Of a DNA stretch of 59,479 nt, positions 17,337 through 26,311 are shown piece after piece. The stretch lies in contig CALXNU010000004.1 in the NCBI GenBank assembly GCA_944389835.1, forward strand, positions 1 to 59,479, read 5' to 3'. The notes beneath the pieces are model-generated. The model was not told the origin of the DNA. It worked only from the letters and a program-made list of their open reading frames with translations, and searched no databases. A program made the position numbers and the translations under genes. Every line of letters starts with the position of its first letter. The first letter of the stretch is position 1. This DNA is from an uncultured Succinivibrionaceae bacterium (GTDB lineage: Bacteria; Pseudomonadota; Gammaproteobacteria; Enterobacterales; Succinivibrionaceae).

Positions 17337-17999
17337 TTAGAGATTTCCTAACACAGATTCAAGAATATCATCAGGAGAAGCCTCTTCTGATTCATTTTCC
17401 CCTTCCATGACAGTAAATTCAGTATCATCCATGGCAAATTCAACATAGAAGACATTGTTATCTTGAGTTAGGAAGGTCACACGATTAACTTTTGGCTTAT
17501 CAAGTGTCATATTGATACTAATCTTAACTTCATGAGGTAAAGTTAACATTTTAGGTTGAGATTGCTGAATTCTTGAGTGCAAAGTAGTACTCATGCCACG
17601 GGTAAAATTACCTAAAATTTGATTCATTAACTCACCTAAGGTCCCTGCAACTTCCTCTGAGGTGTAATTAGTGGCTATCTCATTTTCAGGAATGGTCATA
17701 GCTTTCATATAAGTGCTATAAATTTCCATAGCAGCCTCTTTTGGAAAGTTAATTACGACCATACCCGAAAAAGAACCTGTAAATAATACAAATGTGCCAA
17801 TATCAGGACGTAGCGCAGTTTCATTAATACGTTGAATCATGGGCGTATAGTGAATTTTACGAGCTGTGGCTTCTGATAGAACGCTACTTACGCTGTCACA
17901 AAGATAGAGCATGATGTCTTGGCAATTTAAAGTGCGAGAATTTGATTTAATGCTTTCTTGATTCACGATAGAACTCCTTGTATTAATTTTTTCTATCAT
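17337..17999 (-). CDS. DUF3334 family protein (CheC/CheX-like fold)
   Basis: A 220-residue cytoplasmic protein resembling the DUF3334 family found in Vibrio, Shewanella and Aeromonas relatives. Key conserved stretches are DIMLYLCDSVSSVLSEATA, LRPDIGTFVLFTGSFSGMVV and EEVAGTLGELMNQILGNFTR. The last resembles the helix of CheC/CheX phosphatases (ExxN-type, here E-L-M-N), so phosphatase activity on a response regulator is possible. No chemotaxis genes are nearby; the neighbour upstream is the NtrC-type regulator gene. The C-terminal acidic tail is low-complexity. Function is not known. Confidence 0.75.
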   Translation of the reverse strand: MIEKINTRSSIVNQESIKSNSRTLNCQDIMLYLCDSVSSVLSEATARKIHYTPMIQRINETALRPDIGTFVLFTGSFSGMVVINFPKEAAMEIYSTYMKAMTIPENEIATNYTSEEVAGTLGELMNQILGNFTRGMSTTLHSRIQQSQPKMLTLPHEVKISINMTLDKPKVNRVTFLTQDNNVFYVEFAMDDTEFTVMEGENESEEASPDDILESVLGNL

Positions 18000-18103
18000 A
18001 GCTTAGCTTTATCTTACTTGTTGTTTTAGATGTCACAATCAGAACAATTTAGACTAAAGCTTAAGCTTTTGGATATTAGATGGAGAGAGTTTTAGCTAAA
18101 AAG

Positions 18104-18127
18104 AAGCTCCCATAAGTCTGGGAGCTT
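18104..18127 (-). terminator. Terminator of ntrBC
   Basis: The 9-bp stem AAGCTCCCA/TGGGAGCTT with a 6-nt loop has a T-rich tail on both strands. It lies 7 bp beyond the ntrC stop codon. Confidence 0.88.
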
Positions 18128-18134
18128 TTTTAAA

Positions 18135-19568
18135 TTAGCGAAGGTTAAGCTCTTTGAGCTTTCTTGTTAGAGTATTGCGACCCCAACCTAGAAGTTTGGC
18201 CGCTTCTTGTTTGTGATTTGAAGTAAAAGATAGGGCAGCCTCAAGCATGACTCTTTCAAACTCTGGGGTAGCTTCAGAGAGAATATCATGCTCTCCGGCC
18301 TTTAATCTGCCATCGACCCAATTTCTAAGTTGTTCTTGCCAAGATGTAGGCTCTCTTGAACTGCCTGTAATTGAGGTGGTGATCCTGTTTTGTAGGTTAC
18401 GCTCTTGTTGGAACTCTGAAGGTAAATCGGTAAGCTGAATATCACGACCTGTGACCATGATAGTTAAATACTTACAAAGATTTTTAAGTTGTCTAACATT
18501 TCCAGGCCAGCTTTGACGACATAAGAAAACTAAAACCTCAGAGGTTAATTTCTTAGGTTCCGTGCCTGTTTCTAAAGCACTTTGCGTTAAAAAGTGTTTG
18601 GCAAGCATTGGAATGTCATTATTACGATCTCTAAGTGGTGGCATATTAATATGAATGACATTTAATCTATAGAAAAGATCTGAAATAAATGTGCCTTCCT
18701 TTACCATTTCTTCAAGATCGCGTGAGGTTGCAGCCACAATCCTCACATTAGTTTTAATAGGATGAGATGCGCCAACTGGTGTGTATTCATTGTGCTGTAA
18801 TACTTGTAGGAGTCTAGTTTGGGCACTCATTGGCATTTCACAAATTTCATTAATAAATAAAGTGCCATCTTTACATCTTTTTAGTGCACAATCGCTAACT
18901 TGCCCATCTTCATTTATTTTGCCAAAAAGATCCGCCTCGACAGTTTCTTGAGGAATTGAGGACATGTTAATTGAGATAAAAGGTAAATCCTTTCTTTCTG
19001 AGTGATTATGCATGGCAACTGCCACAAGCTCTCTTCCAGTTCCTGTTTCACCATGAATTAAAACCGGAACTTTAGTGCGTGAGACACGGCCTATAAATTT
19101 GAAAACTTCCTGCATGGCAGGAGATTTACCAATAATTTCCGCATCTGCATTATCTTTAGACTCTTCAATAACTAAAGGCTCATCACGACGCTTTAGCATA
19201 TTATAACGATGCACAGCAGCACGTCTTATTAAGGAAATTGCCTGCTCAATATCAAAAGGCTTTGGGAGATATTCAAAGGTGCCTTTTTCATATGAATCAA
19301 TGGCGGCAGTTAAATCAGAGTGTGCGGTCATGATGATGACTGGAATATTTGGATCCTTTTCATGAACTTTCTGAATCAAAGTTAAACCATCAACGCCAGG
19401 CATTTTGATATCAGAGACAATAACATCAGGTATCTCACTTTCAAGTGCATTTAGGGCAGATTGACCATCTTCAAATAAACGATGGCTAATACGATTAACC
19501 TCAAGAGCACGATCAAAGACGAAGCGAATTGAGCTGTCGTCATCAATGACCCAAATTTTAGGATCCAT
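18135..19568 (-). CDS. ntrC: NtrC-type nitrogen response regulator with degenerate AAA+ domain
   Basis: A 477-residue partner of NtrB. The receiver domain is intact (acidic residues D9-D11, phospho-acceptor Asp53 in SDIKMP, LPKPFD). The C-terminal Fis-type helix-turn-helix (KQEAAKLLGWGRNTLTRKL) is almost identical to E. coli NtrC. The central sigma-54 activation domain is altered. Walker A reads GETGTGRE with Arg179 in place of Lys. The GAFTGA loop is absent, replaced by a shorter segment (residues 217-233). Walker B reads TLFINE, with Asn240 in place of Asp. The first arginine finger is Ile295. WPGNVRQLKN is kept. The frame is open and the other domains are under evident constraint, so this is not a decaying gene. 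It probably binds DNA normally but cannot act as a standard sigma-54 activator. It lies 12 bp after ntrB. Confidence 0.93.
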   Translation of the reverse strand: MDPKIWVIDDDSSIRFVFDRALEVNRISHRLFEDGQSALNALESEIPDVIVSDIKMPGVDGLTLIQKVHEKDPNIPVIIMTAHSDLTAAIDSYEKGTFEYLPKPFDIEQAISLIRRAAVHRYNMLKRRDEPLVIEESKDNADAEIIGKSPAMQEVFKFIGRVSRTKVPVLIHGETGTGRELVAVAMHNHSERKDLPFISINMSSIPQETVEADLFGKINEDGQVSDCALKRCKDGTLFINEICEMPMSAQTRLLQVLQHNEYTPVGASHPIKTNVRIVAATSRDLEEMVKEGTFISDLFYRLNVIHINMPPLRDRNNDIPMLAKHFLTQSALETGTEPKKLTSEVLVFLCRQSWPGNVRQLKNLCKYLTIMVTGRDIQLTDLPSEFQQERNLQNRITTSITGSSREPTSWQEQLRNWVDGRLKAGEHDILSEATPEFERVMLEAALSFTSNHKQEAAKLLGWGRNTLTRKLKELNLR

Positions 19569-19580
19569 TTTGGGTTATCC

Positions 19581-20663
19581 TCACTTTGATGAAAATTTAT
19601 CTTTTTGATATGGCAAAATTATTTTAAAAATAGTTTTACCAGGCACGCTTTGGCATTCAATCATGCCGTTATGCCGTTCAACTATACTTTGCGCAATTGA
19701 AAGTCCTAAACCATTTCCAGAGGCTCTTGATGTCACCATTGGATAAAACAAGGTTTCTTTAATATTTTCAGGGATCCCAGGTCCATTATCAGTTACGACA
19801 ATCACCAAAGAAGTTGGGATCTTAATTCCGTTTATCCAAGCTCCATGACGAGCTCTAGTTTTAAGTTCAATTGCAGGATGTGGAGTTTTGTTTTCAGTCA
19901 ACGCTTGAACTGCATTGCTTATAATATTAATTAAAGCCTGTTCCATGGCATTAACATCAAGAGGCAATTCAGGTAAAGAAGGATCATAATCTTTTTTAAA
20001 CCTAATCTTACCGCGGGTTTCCATGGTTTCTAAAGACAATACTTTTTCAATTACATAGTGAATATTGCAAAGCGTTAAAGGATTAGGTCTTTGCGGGCCT
20101 AAAAGATTATTGACTAAGGTTTTAAGTCTATCGGCTTGCTCAATAATTACTTTGGTATATTCATGTAAGGCTTGATCTGAGCCATAGGTCATATCAACTA
20201 ATTGAGCAGCCCCTCTAATTCCACCTAAAGGATTTTTAATCTCGTGGGCTAAACTTCTAATTAAATCACGGGCGGCAAGATGTTGAGAGCGTCTTTGTAT
20301 TTCATCATTAATCTTTTGCTGATAATCTACACTGCGACATTCCACAACTAAACCTTTTCCCTTGCCTGAGTAGTGGGCAATAGAAAGATCTGCCGTAATG
20401 CAACGATTAGGTTCTGGAACGAATAAAACCTTTGAGGCAAAAAAGCCTGTTGAGTATGGTTTTGTTGCACTGTAAATTGAATCAATTAAATTTTTTTGCT
20501 CTTTATCTAAAAGGTCAGTAAGTTTTAGTTGTAAAAGTTTACTTCTTGAAAGTAAAAATAATTGTTGTGCTGCAGAATTGGCGTAGACAATACGTAAATT
20601 GCTGTCGGTCAAAAGAACGGCAGTAGCTAGACTTTCTATAAGAGCCTGAGCATCGTATTGCAT
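19581..20663 (-). CDS. ntrB: Nitrogen regulation sensor kinase/phosphatase NtrB
   Basis: A 360-residue soluble histidine kinase. An N-terminal PAS domain (residues 1-110) is followed by a HisKA domain with the H box SLAHEIKNPLGGIRGAAQL (His near 141) and an HATPase domain with N box NIISNAVQAL, G1 DNGPGIP and G2 GNGLGLSIA. It phosphorylates and dephosphorylates NtrC under control of PII. All catalytic motifs are intact, unlike those of its partner. It is the first gene of an ntrB-ntrC operon that is separated from glnA, in contrast to the glnA-ntrB-ntrC order of E. coli. Confidence 0.95.
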   Translation of the reverse strand: MQYDAQALIESLATAVLLTDSNLRIVYANSAAQQLFLLSRSKLLQLKLTDLLDKEQKNLIDSIYSATKPYSTGFFASKVLFVPEPNRCITADLSIAHYSGKGKGLVVECRSVDYQQKINDEIQRRSQHLAARDLIRSLAHEIKNPLGGIRGAAQLVDMTYGSDQALHEYTKVIIEQADRLKTLVNNLLGPQRPNPLTLCNIHYVIEKVLSLETMETRGKIRFKKDYDPSLPELPLDVNAMEQALINIISNAVQALTENKTPHPAIELKTRARHGAWINGIKIPTSLVIVVTDNGPGIPENIKETLFYPMVTSRASGNGLGLSIAQSIVERHNGMIECQSVPGKTIFKIILPYQKDKFSSK

Positions 20664-20947
20664 AACTAGATCTCCACATTTAAATAGCTGTTCAATAATA
20701 GTGCAAAAAACTTAAAAAGTAATTACTAAAACTAAATAAAAATATAAATTGCACTTTTATTGAGCTATATTTTATGGTTTTGGTGCACTAGGTTTAAAGC
20801 TTTGGTGCACCTGTAAAAGCTTGAAAATTGTTTATCTTGGATATTTTGTGTTAAATTTTAGTAAGTTAATTAAATCTTGAGTTTTGCACTAATTTATAGC
20901 TTAAAAATTTATTATAAATTTTCTAAATCTTAGGCTTAGTTTTTATT
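20664..20947 (-). promoter_or_regulatory. ntrBC upstream region with NtrC-like half-sites
   Basis: A 284-bp AT-rich region. On the minus strand the NtrC half-site TGCACCA (plus-strand TGGTGCA) occurs at 20781-20787 and 20803-20809 inside a direct repeat TTTGGTGCAC spaced 23 bp, about two helical turns. A 17-bp element at 20689-20705 (minus strand TGCACTATTATTGAACA) keeps most positions of the NtrC consensus and lies 26 bp before the ntrB start. A further TGCACTA is at 20885-20891. This suggests autoregulation of ntrBC; no -24/-12 promoter was recognised. Confidence 0.5.
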
Positions 20948-21619
20948 TTAGTTGTAAATTAAGTTTATCAAATCACAATTAGGCATAAGTTCTTTATCGT
21001 TTTTATGTACAGTGGCAATAACTTTTATTTGAGTCAAATCCTCAATCATAAAGCGATTGTCTTGATGCATGAGATTTTGCTCTTCATATGAGTTTAAAAT
21101 AATGCCCTTTACTTTGATGCCAAGCGTTTTTAAATAATGCACAGTTAATACCGTATGATTGATAGTGCCAAGTCCTGCACGAGCGACTAAGATAGTATCA
21201 AGCTTTAAAGCGTAAATTAGATCGGTTAGGATAATTTTTTCATCTTTTTCATAGGTTATAGGACAGATAATGCCACCTGATCCTTCAACAACCGTTACAT
21301 CATGCTCTAAGCAGACTTGATTAAAATCCTTTTGTACTTTATCAAGTTTTACAAAATTATGATTTATTCTGCCTGCAAGATGGGGGGAGAGAGGTTCTTG
21401 ATAAATATATGAAAGCATTGTGCTTCTATCTTGAGTTAAATTAGCAAAACTTTTAACAAAACCTGCATCACTTTTTATAAATTCACCTTCGCCACTTGCT
21501 GCAGCTTTATAGTAGGCAACCTTAAGCTTGTGCTCTTTTAGATATTTACACATTAGGGCGCAAACATAGGTTTTTCCAATTTCAGTATCGGTGCCGACAA
21601 TAAAGATCCCATGTCCCAT
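20948..21619 (-). CDS. bioD: ATP-dependent dethiobiotin synthetase
   Basis: A 223-residue P-loop enzyme that carboxylates 7,8-diaminopelargonate to dethiobiotin, the penultimate biotin step. The N-terminus has IVGTDTEIGKTYVCAL (P-loop). YYKAAASGEGE corresponds to the substrate Lys region (KPVASG in E. coli, altered here to KAAASG). VVEGSGGIICPI is the family GAGG-type segment. The usual Thr/Asn nucleotide-base motif is ILNSYEE. No other bio gene is nearby, so it is either part of a dispersed pathway or a salvage/orphan copy. It starts 22 bp after the typA terminator with AAGGA before the ATG. Confidence 0.88.
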   Translation of the reverse strand: MGHGIFIVGTDTEIGKTYVCALMCKYLKEHKLKVAYYKAAASGEGEFIKSDAGFVKSFANLTQDRSTMLSYIYQEPLSPHLAGRINHNFVKLDKVQKDFNQVCLEHDVTVVEGSGGIICPITYEKDEKIILTDLIYALKLDTILVARAGLGTINHTVLTVHYLKTLGIKVKGIILNSYEEQNLMHQDNRFMIEDLTQIKVIATVHKNDKELMPNCDLINLIYN

Positions 21620-21641
21620 AACTTATCCTTGTTCTTTATAG

Positions 21642-21667
21642 AAAAAAACACCGCCTTGCGGCGGTGT
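21642..21667 (-). terminator. Terminator of typA
   Basis: The 8-bp GC-rich stem ACACCGCC/GGCGGTGT with loop TTGC is followed on the minus strand by seven Ts. It sits between typA and bioD, so bioD needs read-through or its own promoter. Confidence 0.92.
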
Positions 21668-21685
21668 GATATGCAATTTTGTTTA

Positions 21686-23527
21686 TTATTCTTTTGCAGC
21701 TTTACCACCTGCCGCTCTAAAGGCTCTAATACGCTCAAGTTCTGATAAGAACTTCTTGCGAATACGAATGCTCTTTGGAGTGACTTCTACTAATTCATCA
21801 TCATTGATGAATTCTAAGGCTTGCTCTAAGCTCATATGCACAGCTGGAGTTAGGATAATATTATCATCAGATCCTGCTGCACGAACGTTAGTTAATTTCT
21901 TAGTCTTAAGGCAGTTGACGGTAAGATCATTGGATCTTACATGAAGGCCGATAATTTGTCCTTCATAGACATCTTCACCAGCATCCACAAATAAACGTCC
22001 ACGCTCTTGTAAGAACCAAAGAGCATAAGGTACTGCTTTACCTGTGTCATTAGAAATTAAGACACCATTAGTTCTTTCACCAATTGAGCCACCAACAAAC
22101 TCATCATAACTGTCAAAGGTATGGTACATAAGACCAGTACCTGAGGTTAGGGTTAAATAGAGTGATTGGAAGCCAATAAGGCCACGGGCCGGGATGCGAT
22201 AGTCAAGACGCACACGACCTTTGCCATCTGGGTTCATGTTCTTAAGCTCACCCTTACGGCGACCTAATTCTTCCATAACCCCACCTTGATTCTCCTCATT
22301 AAGATCAAGGGTTAAAACTTCGTATGGCTCTAAGACTTTACCGTCTTTATCTTTGTGTAAAATTACTTCAGGACGAGAGACACCAAGCTCATAACCTTCA
22401 CGGCGCATCTGCTCAATTAACACTGAAAGATGTAATTCACCACGGCCTGAGACTCTAAATCTATCAGCATCCTCGGTGTTTTCAACGCGTAAAGCCACAT
22501 TGTGTACTAACTCTTGGCGCAATCTTTCCTCAATATTGCGGGAGGTAATAAATTTACCTTCTTTTCCTGCAAAAGGTGAAGTATTAACGCAGAAGTTCAT
22601 AGCCACAGTAGGCTCATCTACAGTAAGTGCAGGTAATGGCTCTACGGCACCTGTGGCACAAATTGTATCTGAGATCTTAAGTTCACCTAATCCTGTGACA
22701 GCAATAATGTCACCTGCGGAGGCCTCTGGTACTTCTTGACGGTGAAGACCTAAATAGCCTAAAACTTGGCCGATTTTGCCTTGACGCTCTTTTCCGTCAG
22801 CTCCGACGATGACCACGCTTTGATTAGTTTTAGCAGTGCCACGGGTCACTCTTCCTACACCAATTACTCCGACATAAGAAGTAAAATCTAAAGAGGAGAT
22901 TTGCATCTGGAAAGGACCATCGCGATTAGCCTCAGGGGGGGTTACCTTTTCAATAATGGTCTCAAATAAAGGTTCCATGCTATCTCCTGGATTGTTGACA
23001 TCTAAAGAGGCCCATCCAGATAAAGCTGAAGCATAGACAATTGGGAAGTCTAATTGTTCGTCAGTTGCGCCTAAATTATCGAAAAGATCAAAAACCTGAT
23101 CTATAACCCAATCAGGACGAGCACCAGGTCTGTCACATTTATTGATAACGACAATTGGTTTTAAGCCTCTTGCAAATGCCTTTTGGGTTACAAAGCGAGT
23201 TTGTGGCATTGGACCGTCTACAGCGTCAACTAAAAGTAGAACAGAGTCCACCATTGACATGACACGTTCTACTTCACCACCAAAGTCTGCGTGGCCTGGG
23301 GTATCAACGATGTTAATACGATAACCTTTCCAATTAATAGCAGTGTTTTTAGAAAGAATTGTGATACCACGTTCTTTTTCAATAGCGTTTGAGTCCATGA
23401 CGCGCTCTTGACCTAATTCACTACGATCGAGCGTGCCAGACTGGCGAAGTAGTTTGTCGACTAAGGTTGTTTTACCGTGGTCAACGTGAGCAATGATCGC
23501 GATATTGCGGATCTTTTGAACATCCAT
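21686..23527 (-). CDS. typA: Translational GTPase TypA/BipA
   Basis: A 613-residue ribosome-associated GTPase of the EF-G family. G1 is [16 protein letters not shown]2 RGITI, G3 [15 protein letters not shown] and G4 [13 protein letters not shown]-like domains III and V and the TypA-specific C-terminal domain (around [16 protein letters not shown]) follow. It is needed for 50S assembly and growth under stress or cold. It is divergent from glnA, as in E. coli. Confidence 0.98.
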   Translation of the reverse strand: MDVQKIRNIAIIAHVDHGKTTLVDKLLRQSGTLDRSELGQERVMDSNAIEKERGITILSKNTAINWKGYRINIVDTPGHADFGGEVERVMSMVDSVLLLVDAVDGPMPQTRFVTQKAFARGLKPIVVINKCDRPGARPDWVIDQVFDLFDNLGATDEQLDFPIVYASALSGWASLDVNNPGDSMEPLFETIIEKVTPPEANRDGPFQMQISSLDFTSYVGVIGVGRVTRGTAKTNQSVVIVGADGKERQGKIGQVLGYLGLHRQEVPEASAGDIIAVTGLGELKISDTICATGAVEPLPALTVDEPTVAMNFCVNTSPFAGKEGKFITSRNIEERLRQELVHNVALRVENTEDADRFRVSGRGELHLSVLIEQMRREGYELGVSRPEVILHKDKDGKVLEPYEVLTLDLNEENQGGVMEELGRRKGELKNMNPDGKGRVRLDYRIPARGLIGFQSLYLTLTSGTGLMYHTFDSYDEFVGGSIGERTNGVLISNDTGKAVPYALWFLQERGRLFVDAGEDVYEGQIIGLHVRSNDLTVNCLKTKKLTNVRAAGSDDNIILTPAVHMSLEQALEFINDDELVEVTPKSIRIRKKFLSELERIRAFRAAGGKAAKE

Positions 23528-23838
23528 GGATATTAACCTGTGTTGAAAAAAAATTGCCTGCGGCGGGCGGGTTGCTCATAAAAATTTTGGGCTATTTTAC
23601 CTTAAACAAGCCCACAAATTGCAATTTTGTGCGCAAACTCGCATTATTTTTTTGGATTTTGGAACCTTTGAGCTTAATAAAAATAGAACTATTTGTCCTA
23701 AGATCAATACTTGATAAAAATGATTAAATTTTTTGCTACAAAATGGTGCTTTAAGTCGTTAAGTTTAAGGAGTTTTGGCCTTTGATCTGGTAAAATTATG
23801 CATCATTTTATTTCATGATTTTTGGAGATTAAAAGGTC
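23528..23838 (+). promoter_or_regulatory. glnA promoter region with NtrC-like site
   Basis: A 311-bp divergent region. At 23734-23750 TGCTACAAAATGGTGCT keeps 14 of 17 positions of the NtrC consensus TGCACYANNNTRGTGCA. TAAAAT at 23791-23796 is a good -10 box with no good -35. The NtrC-like site is then centred near -61 of the predicted start (about 23803). TTGGCC at 23775-23780 with TGG at 23788-23790 resembles a -24/-12 promoter, but the invariant -12 GC reads GG. GGAG and AAGG precede the glnA ATG. The typA promoter should be in the left half; it is not assigned. Confidence 0.5.
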
Positions 23839-25248
23839 ATGTCTGTTACCGAAGTTTTAGAGCTTATTAAAGCTGAAGGAGTTAAATTTGCCGATTTACG
23901 CTTTACTGACACTCGTGGCAAAGAACAGCACGTTACTATTCCTGCTAAAGCCGTAACTGAGGATTTCTTCTCAGAAGGTAAGATGTTTGATGGCTCATCA
24001 ATGGAAGGCTGGAAGGGTGTTGATAAGTCAGACATGATCCTAATGCCAGATGTTGAGACTGTACGTCTTGATCCTTTCTATCAGCATCCAACTATTGTAG
24101 TGCGCTGCGATGTTTTAGAAGCCGATACAATGAGTGGTTATGATAGAGATCCTCGTTCTGTTGCAAAGCGCGCTGAGAATTATTTACGTTCCACAGGCAT
24201 TGGTGATGAGGCTTATTTTGGTCCTGAGCCTGAGTTCTTTATCTTTGATGATGTGAGATTCTCCTGTGAGATGGGCAGTGCCATGTATAAGGTTGATGAT
24301 TATGAGGCTGCCTGGAACTCTAAGAAGAAGTATGAAGGCGGTAATTTAGGTCATCGTCCTGGTGTTAAAGGCGGTTACTTCCCAGTACCTCCTGTAGATC
24401 CTTCACAAGATTTACGCTCTGCCATGTGTGAAGTGATGGAGCAGATGGGCTTGGTAATTGAGGCTCACCATCACGAAGTGGCAACTTGTGGTCAAAATGA
24501 AATTGCAACTCGTTACAACACCTTAACTCGTAAAGCTGACGAGGTGATGGTTTATAAGTATGTAGTGCAAAATGTTGCAGATCAATGGGGTAAGACCGTA
24601 ACCTTTATGCCAAAGCCAATTCGTGGCGATAATGGTTCTGGTATGCATTGCCATATTTCAATTGGTCGTGATGGTCAGAATATTTTTGCAGGCAACATGT
24701 ACGGTGGCTTATCTCAAGAAGCTTTATGGTTCATTGGTGGTGTAATTAAGCACGCAAGAGCTTTAAATGCATTTACTAATCCTTCAACTAACTCCTATAA
24801 GAGATTAGTTCCAGGTTTTGAAGCTCCAGTCATGTTAGCTTATTCAGCATCCAATCGTTCAGCTTCAATTCGCATCCCGGTATCACAAAATCCAAAGGCT
24901 GCTCACTTTGAGGTGCGTTTCCCAGATTGCTTGGCCAATCCATACTTAGCTTTCGCAGCTTTATTAATGGCAGGTCTTGATGGTATTTTAAATCGCATCA
25001 ATCCAGGTGATCCTATGGATAAGAATCTTTATGATTTACCACCTGAGGAAGCTGCAAATATTCCACAAGTTTGTGGTTCATTAAATGAAGCTTTAAATGC
25101 TCTTGAAGAAGATTACTCCTTCTTAACAGAAGGTGGTGTTTTCACTGAGGATATGATCAAGGCTTATATTGGAATTAAGCGTGCTGAGGTGGATAAGCTT
25201 CGCACTGCTCCTCATCCAATTGAGTTTGAAATGTATTACTCACTTTAA
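23839..25248 (+). CDS. glnA: Glutamine synthetase type I
   Basis: A 469-residue GSI-beta enzyme that makes glutamine from glutamate, ammonia and ATP as a dodecamer. Visible motifs are the early latch region ([15 protein letters not shown]), [17 protein letters not shown] (Asp50 loop), the metal-binding [11 protein letters not shown], the ATP-site [14 protein letters not shown] and NRSASIRIP. The adenylylation tyrosine is Tyr398 in NLYDLPPEE, implying control by GlnE and PII. It is monocistronic, with two hairpins downstream. The ntrBC genes lie 3 kb away beyond typA and bioD rather than directly downstream. Confidence 0.98.
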   Translation: MSVTEVLELIKAEGVKFADLRFTDTRGKEQHVTIPAKAVTEDFFSEGKMFDGSSMEGWKGVDKSDMILMPDVETVRLDPFYQHPTIVVRCDVLEADTMSGYDRDPRSVAKRAENYLRSTGIGDEAYFGPEPEFFIFDDVRFSCEMGSAMYKVDDYEAAWNSKKKYEGGNLGHRPGVKGGYFPVPPVDPSQDLRSAMCEVMEQMGLVIEAHHHEVATCGQNEIATRYNTLTRKADEVMVYKYVVQNVADQWGKTVTFMPKPIRGDNGSGMHCHISIGRDGQNIFAGNMYGGLSQEALWFIGGVIKHARALNAFTNPSTNSYKRLVPGFEAPVMLAYSASNRSASIRIPVSQNPKAAHFEVRFPDCLANPYLAFAALLMAGLDGILNRINPGDPMDKNLYDLPPEEAANIPQVCGSLNEALNALEEDYSFLTEGGVFTEDMIKAYIGIKRAEVDKLRTAPHPIEFEMYYSL

Positions 25249-25263
25249 ACTTAAAAATTTGAT

Positions 25264-25340
25264 AAAGCGCGCGAATGCGCTTTAAACACTTTAAAAAATA
25301 GACCTTCCTAGTATAAGATTAGGAAGGTTTTTTATTTTTA
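25264..25340 (+). terminator. Double hairpin terminator of glnA
   Basis: The first hairpin is AAAGCGC/GCGCTTT at 25264-25283. The second and stronger has the 9-bp stem ACCTTCCTA/TAGGAAGGT (25302-25328) followed by TTTTTTATTTTT. Confidence 0.92.
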
Positions 25341-25368
25341 GTAAAAATTTAAGTTGAGGAAGAAGTCT

Positions 25369-26295
25369 ATGCGTGAACTCATCCGCTATTTTATTCATCG
25401 TGTCAAAAGAGATGAGTTGATGTTAGAGGCCGCTTCTTTATCTTTTACAACTATCCTAGCTTTAATCCCCGCTTTAACCATAGTGGTGTCAATCTTTACT
25501 ATGGCACCATCTTTTGAGCCTTTAAAAAAGAGTTTGCAAGAATTTGTCGCGCAAAACTTTATGCCGGTGTTTTCTGATGCAATTTCTGAGTATGCAGGAA
25601 ATTTTATAGAAAAAGCAGGCTCCATGACGGTCACAGGCTCAGTAGTTTTAGTGGCTATTTCTTTATTACTTGTAAGATCGATTGATAAAAGTATTAATCG
25701 CATCTGGCGAGGTGGTAAAAGAAAAAAGACTATGACTTTTGCTATTTATTGGACTTTATTAACTGTAGGTCCATTAGCTACTGCTTTAACTTTATGGCTT
25801 TTTTCTAAATTACTTACGGTTTCAATTTTAGATTTAGATCTCTCTCTTGCAAGCCAAGTACTTTATTTCTTATTGCCAATCTTTATTGAAATGGCTGTTG
25901 TGACCACTTTATATGTTACGGTGCCTGTTGCCCTAGTGCGCTTTACTGATGCTTTAATTGGTGCCTTTTTTGTGACGATTTTATTTGAGCTATCCAAAAA
26001 GATTTTCTCAGTTTTTATTTTGAACTTCTCAAGTTATGAAGCAATTTATGGCGCTCTTGCTGCAATTCCGGTATTAATGATTTGGATTAATATTAATTGG
26101 TGTATTATTCTTTTTGGTGCTGAATTTACCTCCTGCTTGGGGATGGTAAGAAGTGGTAACGTTAATGATGTCCCAAGGCTTATGGTGATGTTAGCAAGTG
26201 TTACAGGCAATAATTTAGGCTCAAAAGATGTGGTAAACCACAAACGAGCCCCTTCAGTTAGAGTTAGGATTTCAAAATATAATCCGCGTCGCTAA
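25369..26295 (+). CDS. yihY: YihY/virulence factor BrkB family inner membrane protein
   Basis: Inner membrane protein of 308 residues with six predicted transmembrane helices (for example LSFTTILALIPALTIVVSIF, GSVVLVAISLLLVRSI and LFELSKKIFSVFILNF). The family signature AASLSFTTILALIPAL is present. It was once called RNase BN by mistake; its real function is unsettled. The frame can be opened at TTG 25354, but GAGGAAGAAG lies inside that extension at the right distance from the ATG at 25369, which I take as the start. The C-terminal 50 residues are basic and cytoplasmic. Confidence 0.9.
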   Translation: MRELIRYFIHRVKRDELMLEAASLSFTTILALIPALTIVVSIFTMAPSFEPLKKSLQEFVAQNFMPVFSDAISEYAGNFIEKAGSMTVTGSVVLVAISLLLVRSIDKSINRIWRGGKRKKTMTFAIYWTLLTVGPLATALTLWLFSKLLTVSILDLDLSLASQVLYFLLPIFIEMAVVTTLYVTVPVALVRFTDALIGAFFVTILFELSKKIFSVFILNFSSYEAIYGALAAIPVLMIWININWCIILFGAEFTSCLGMVRSGNVNDVPRLMVMLASVTGNNLGSKDVVNHKRAPSVRVRISKYNPRR

Positions 26296-26311
26296 GTTTT
26301 TTGTATGCCCT

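Noticed and set aside
18135-19568. ntrC as a pseudogene
   Set aside because: The frame is uninterrupted, and the receiver, sensor 2 and helix-turn-helix regions are closely conserved; the changes are confined to the ATPase and sigma-54 contact sites.
23775-23791. Functional sigma-54 promoter for glnA
   Set aside because: The spacing is right, but the invariant -12 GC reads GG and the -24 flank matches poorly. Reported only as a possible relic.
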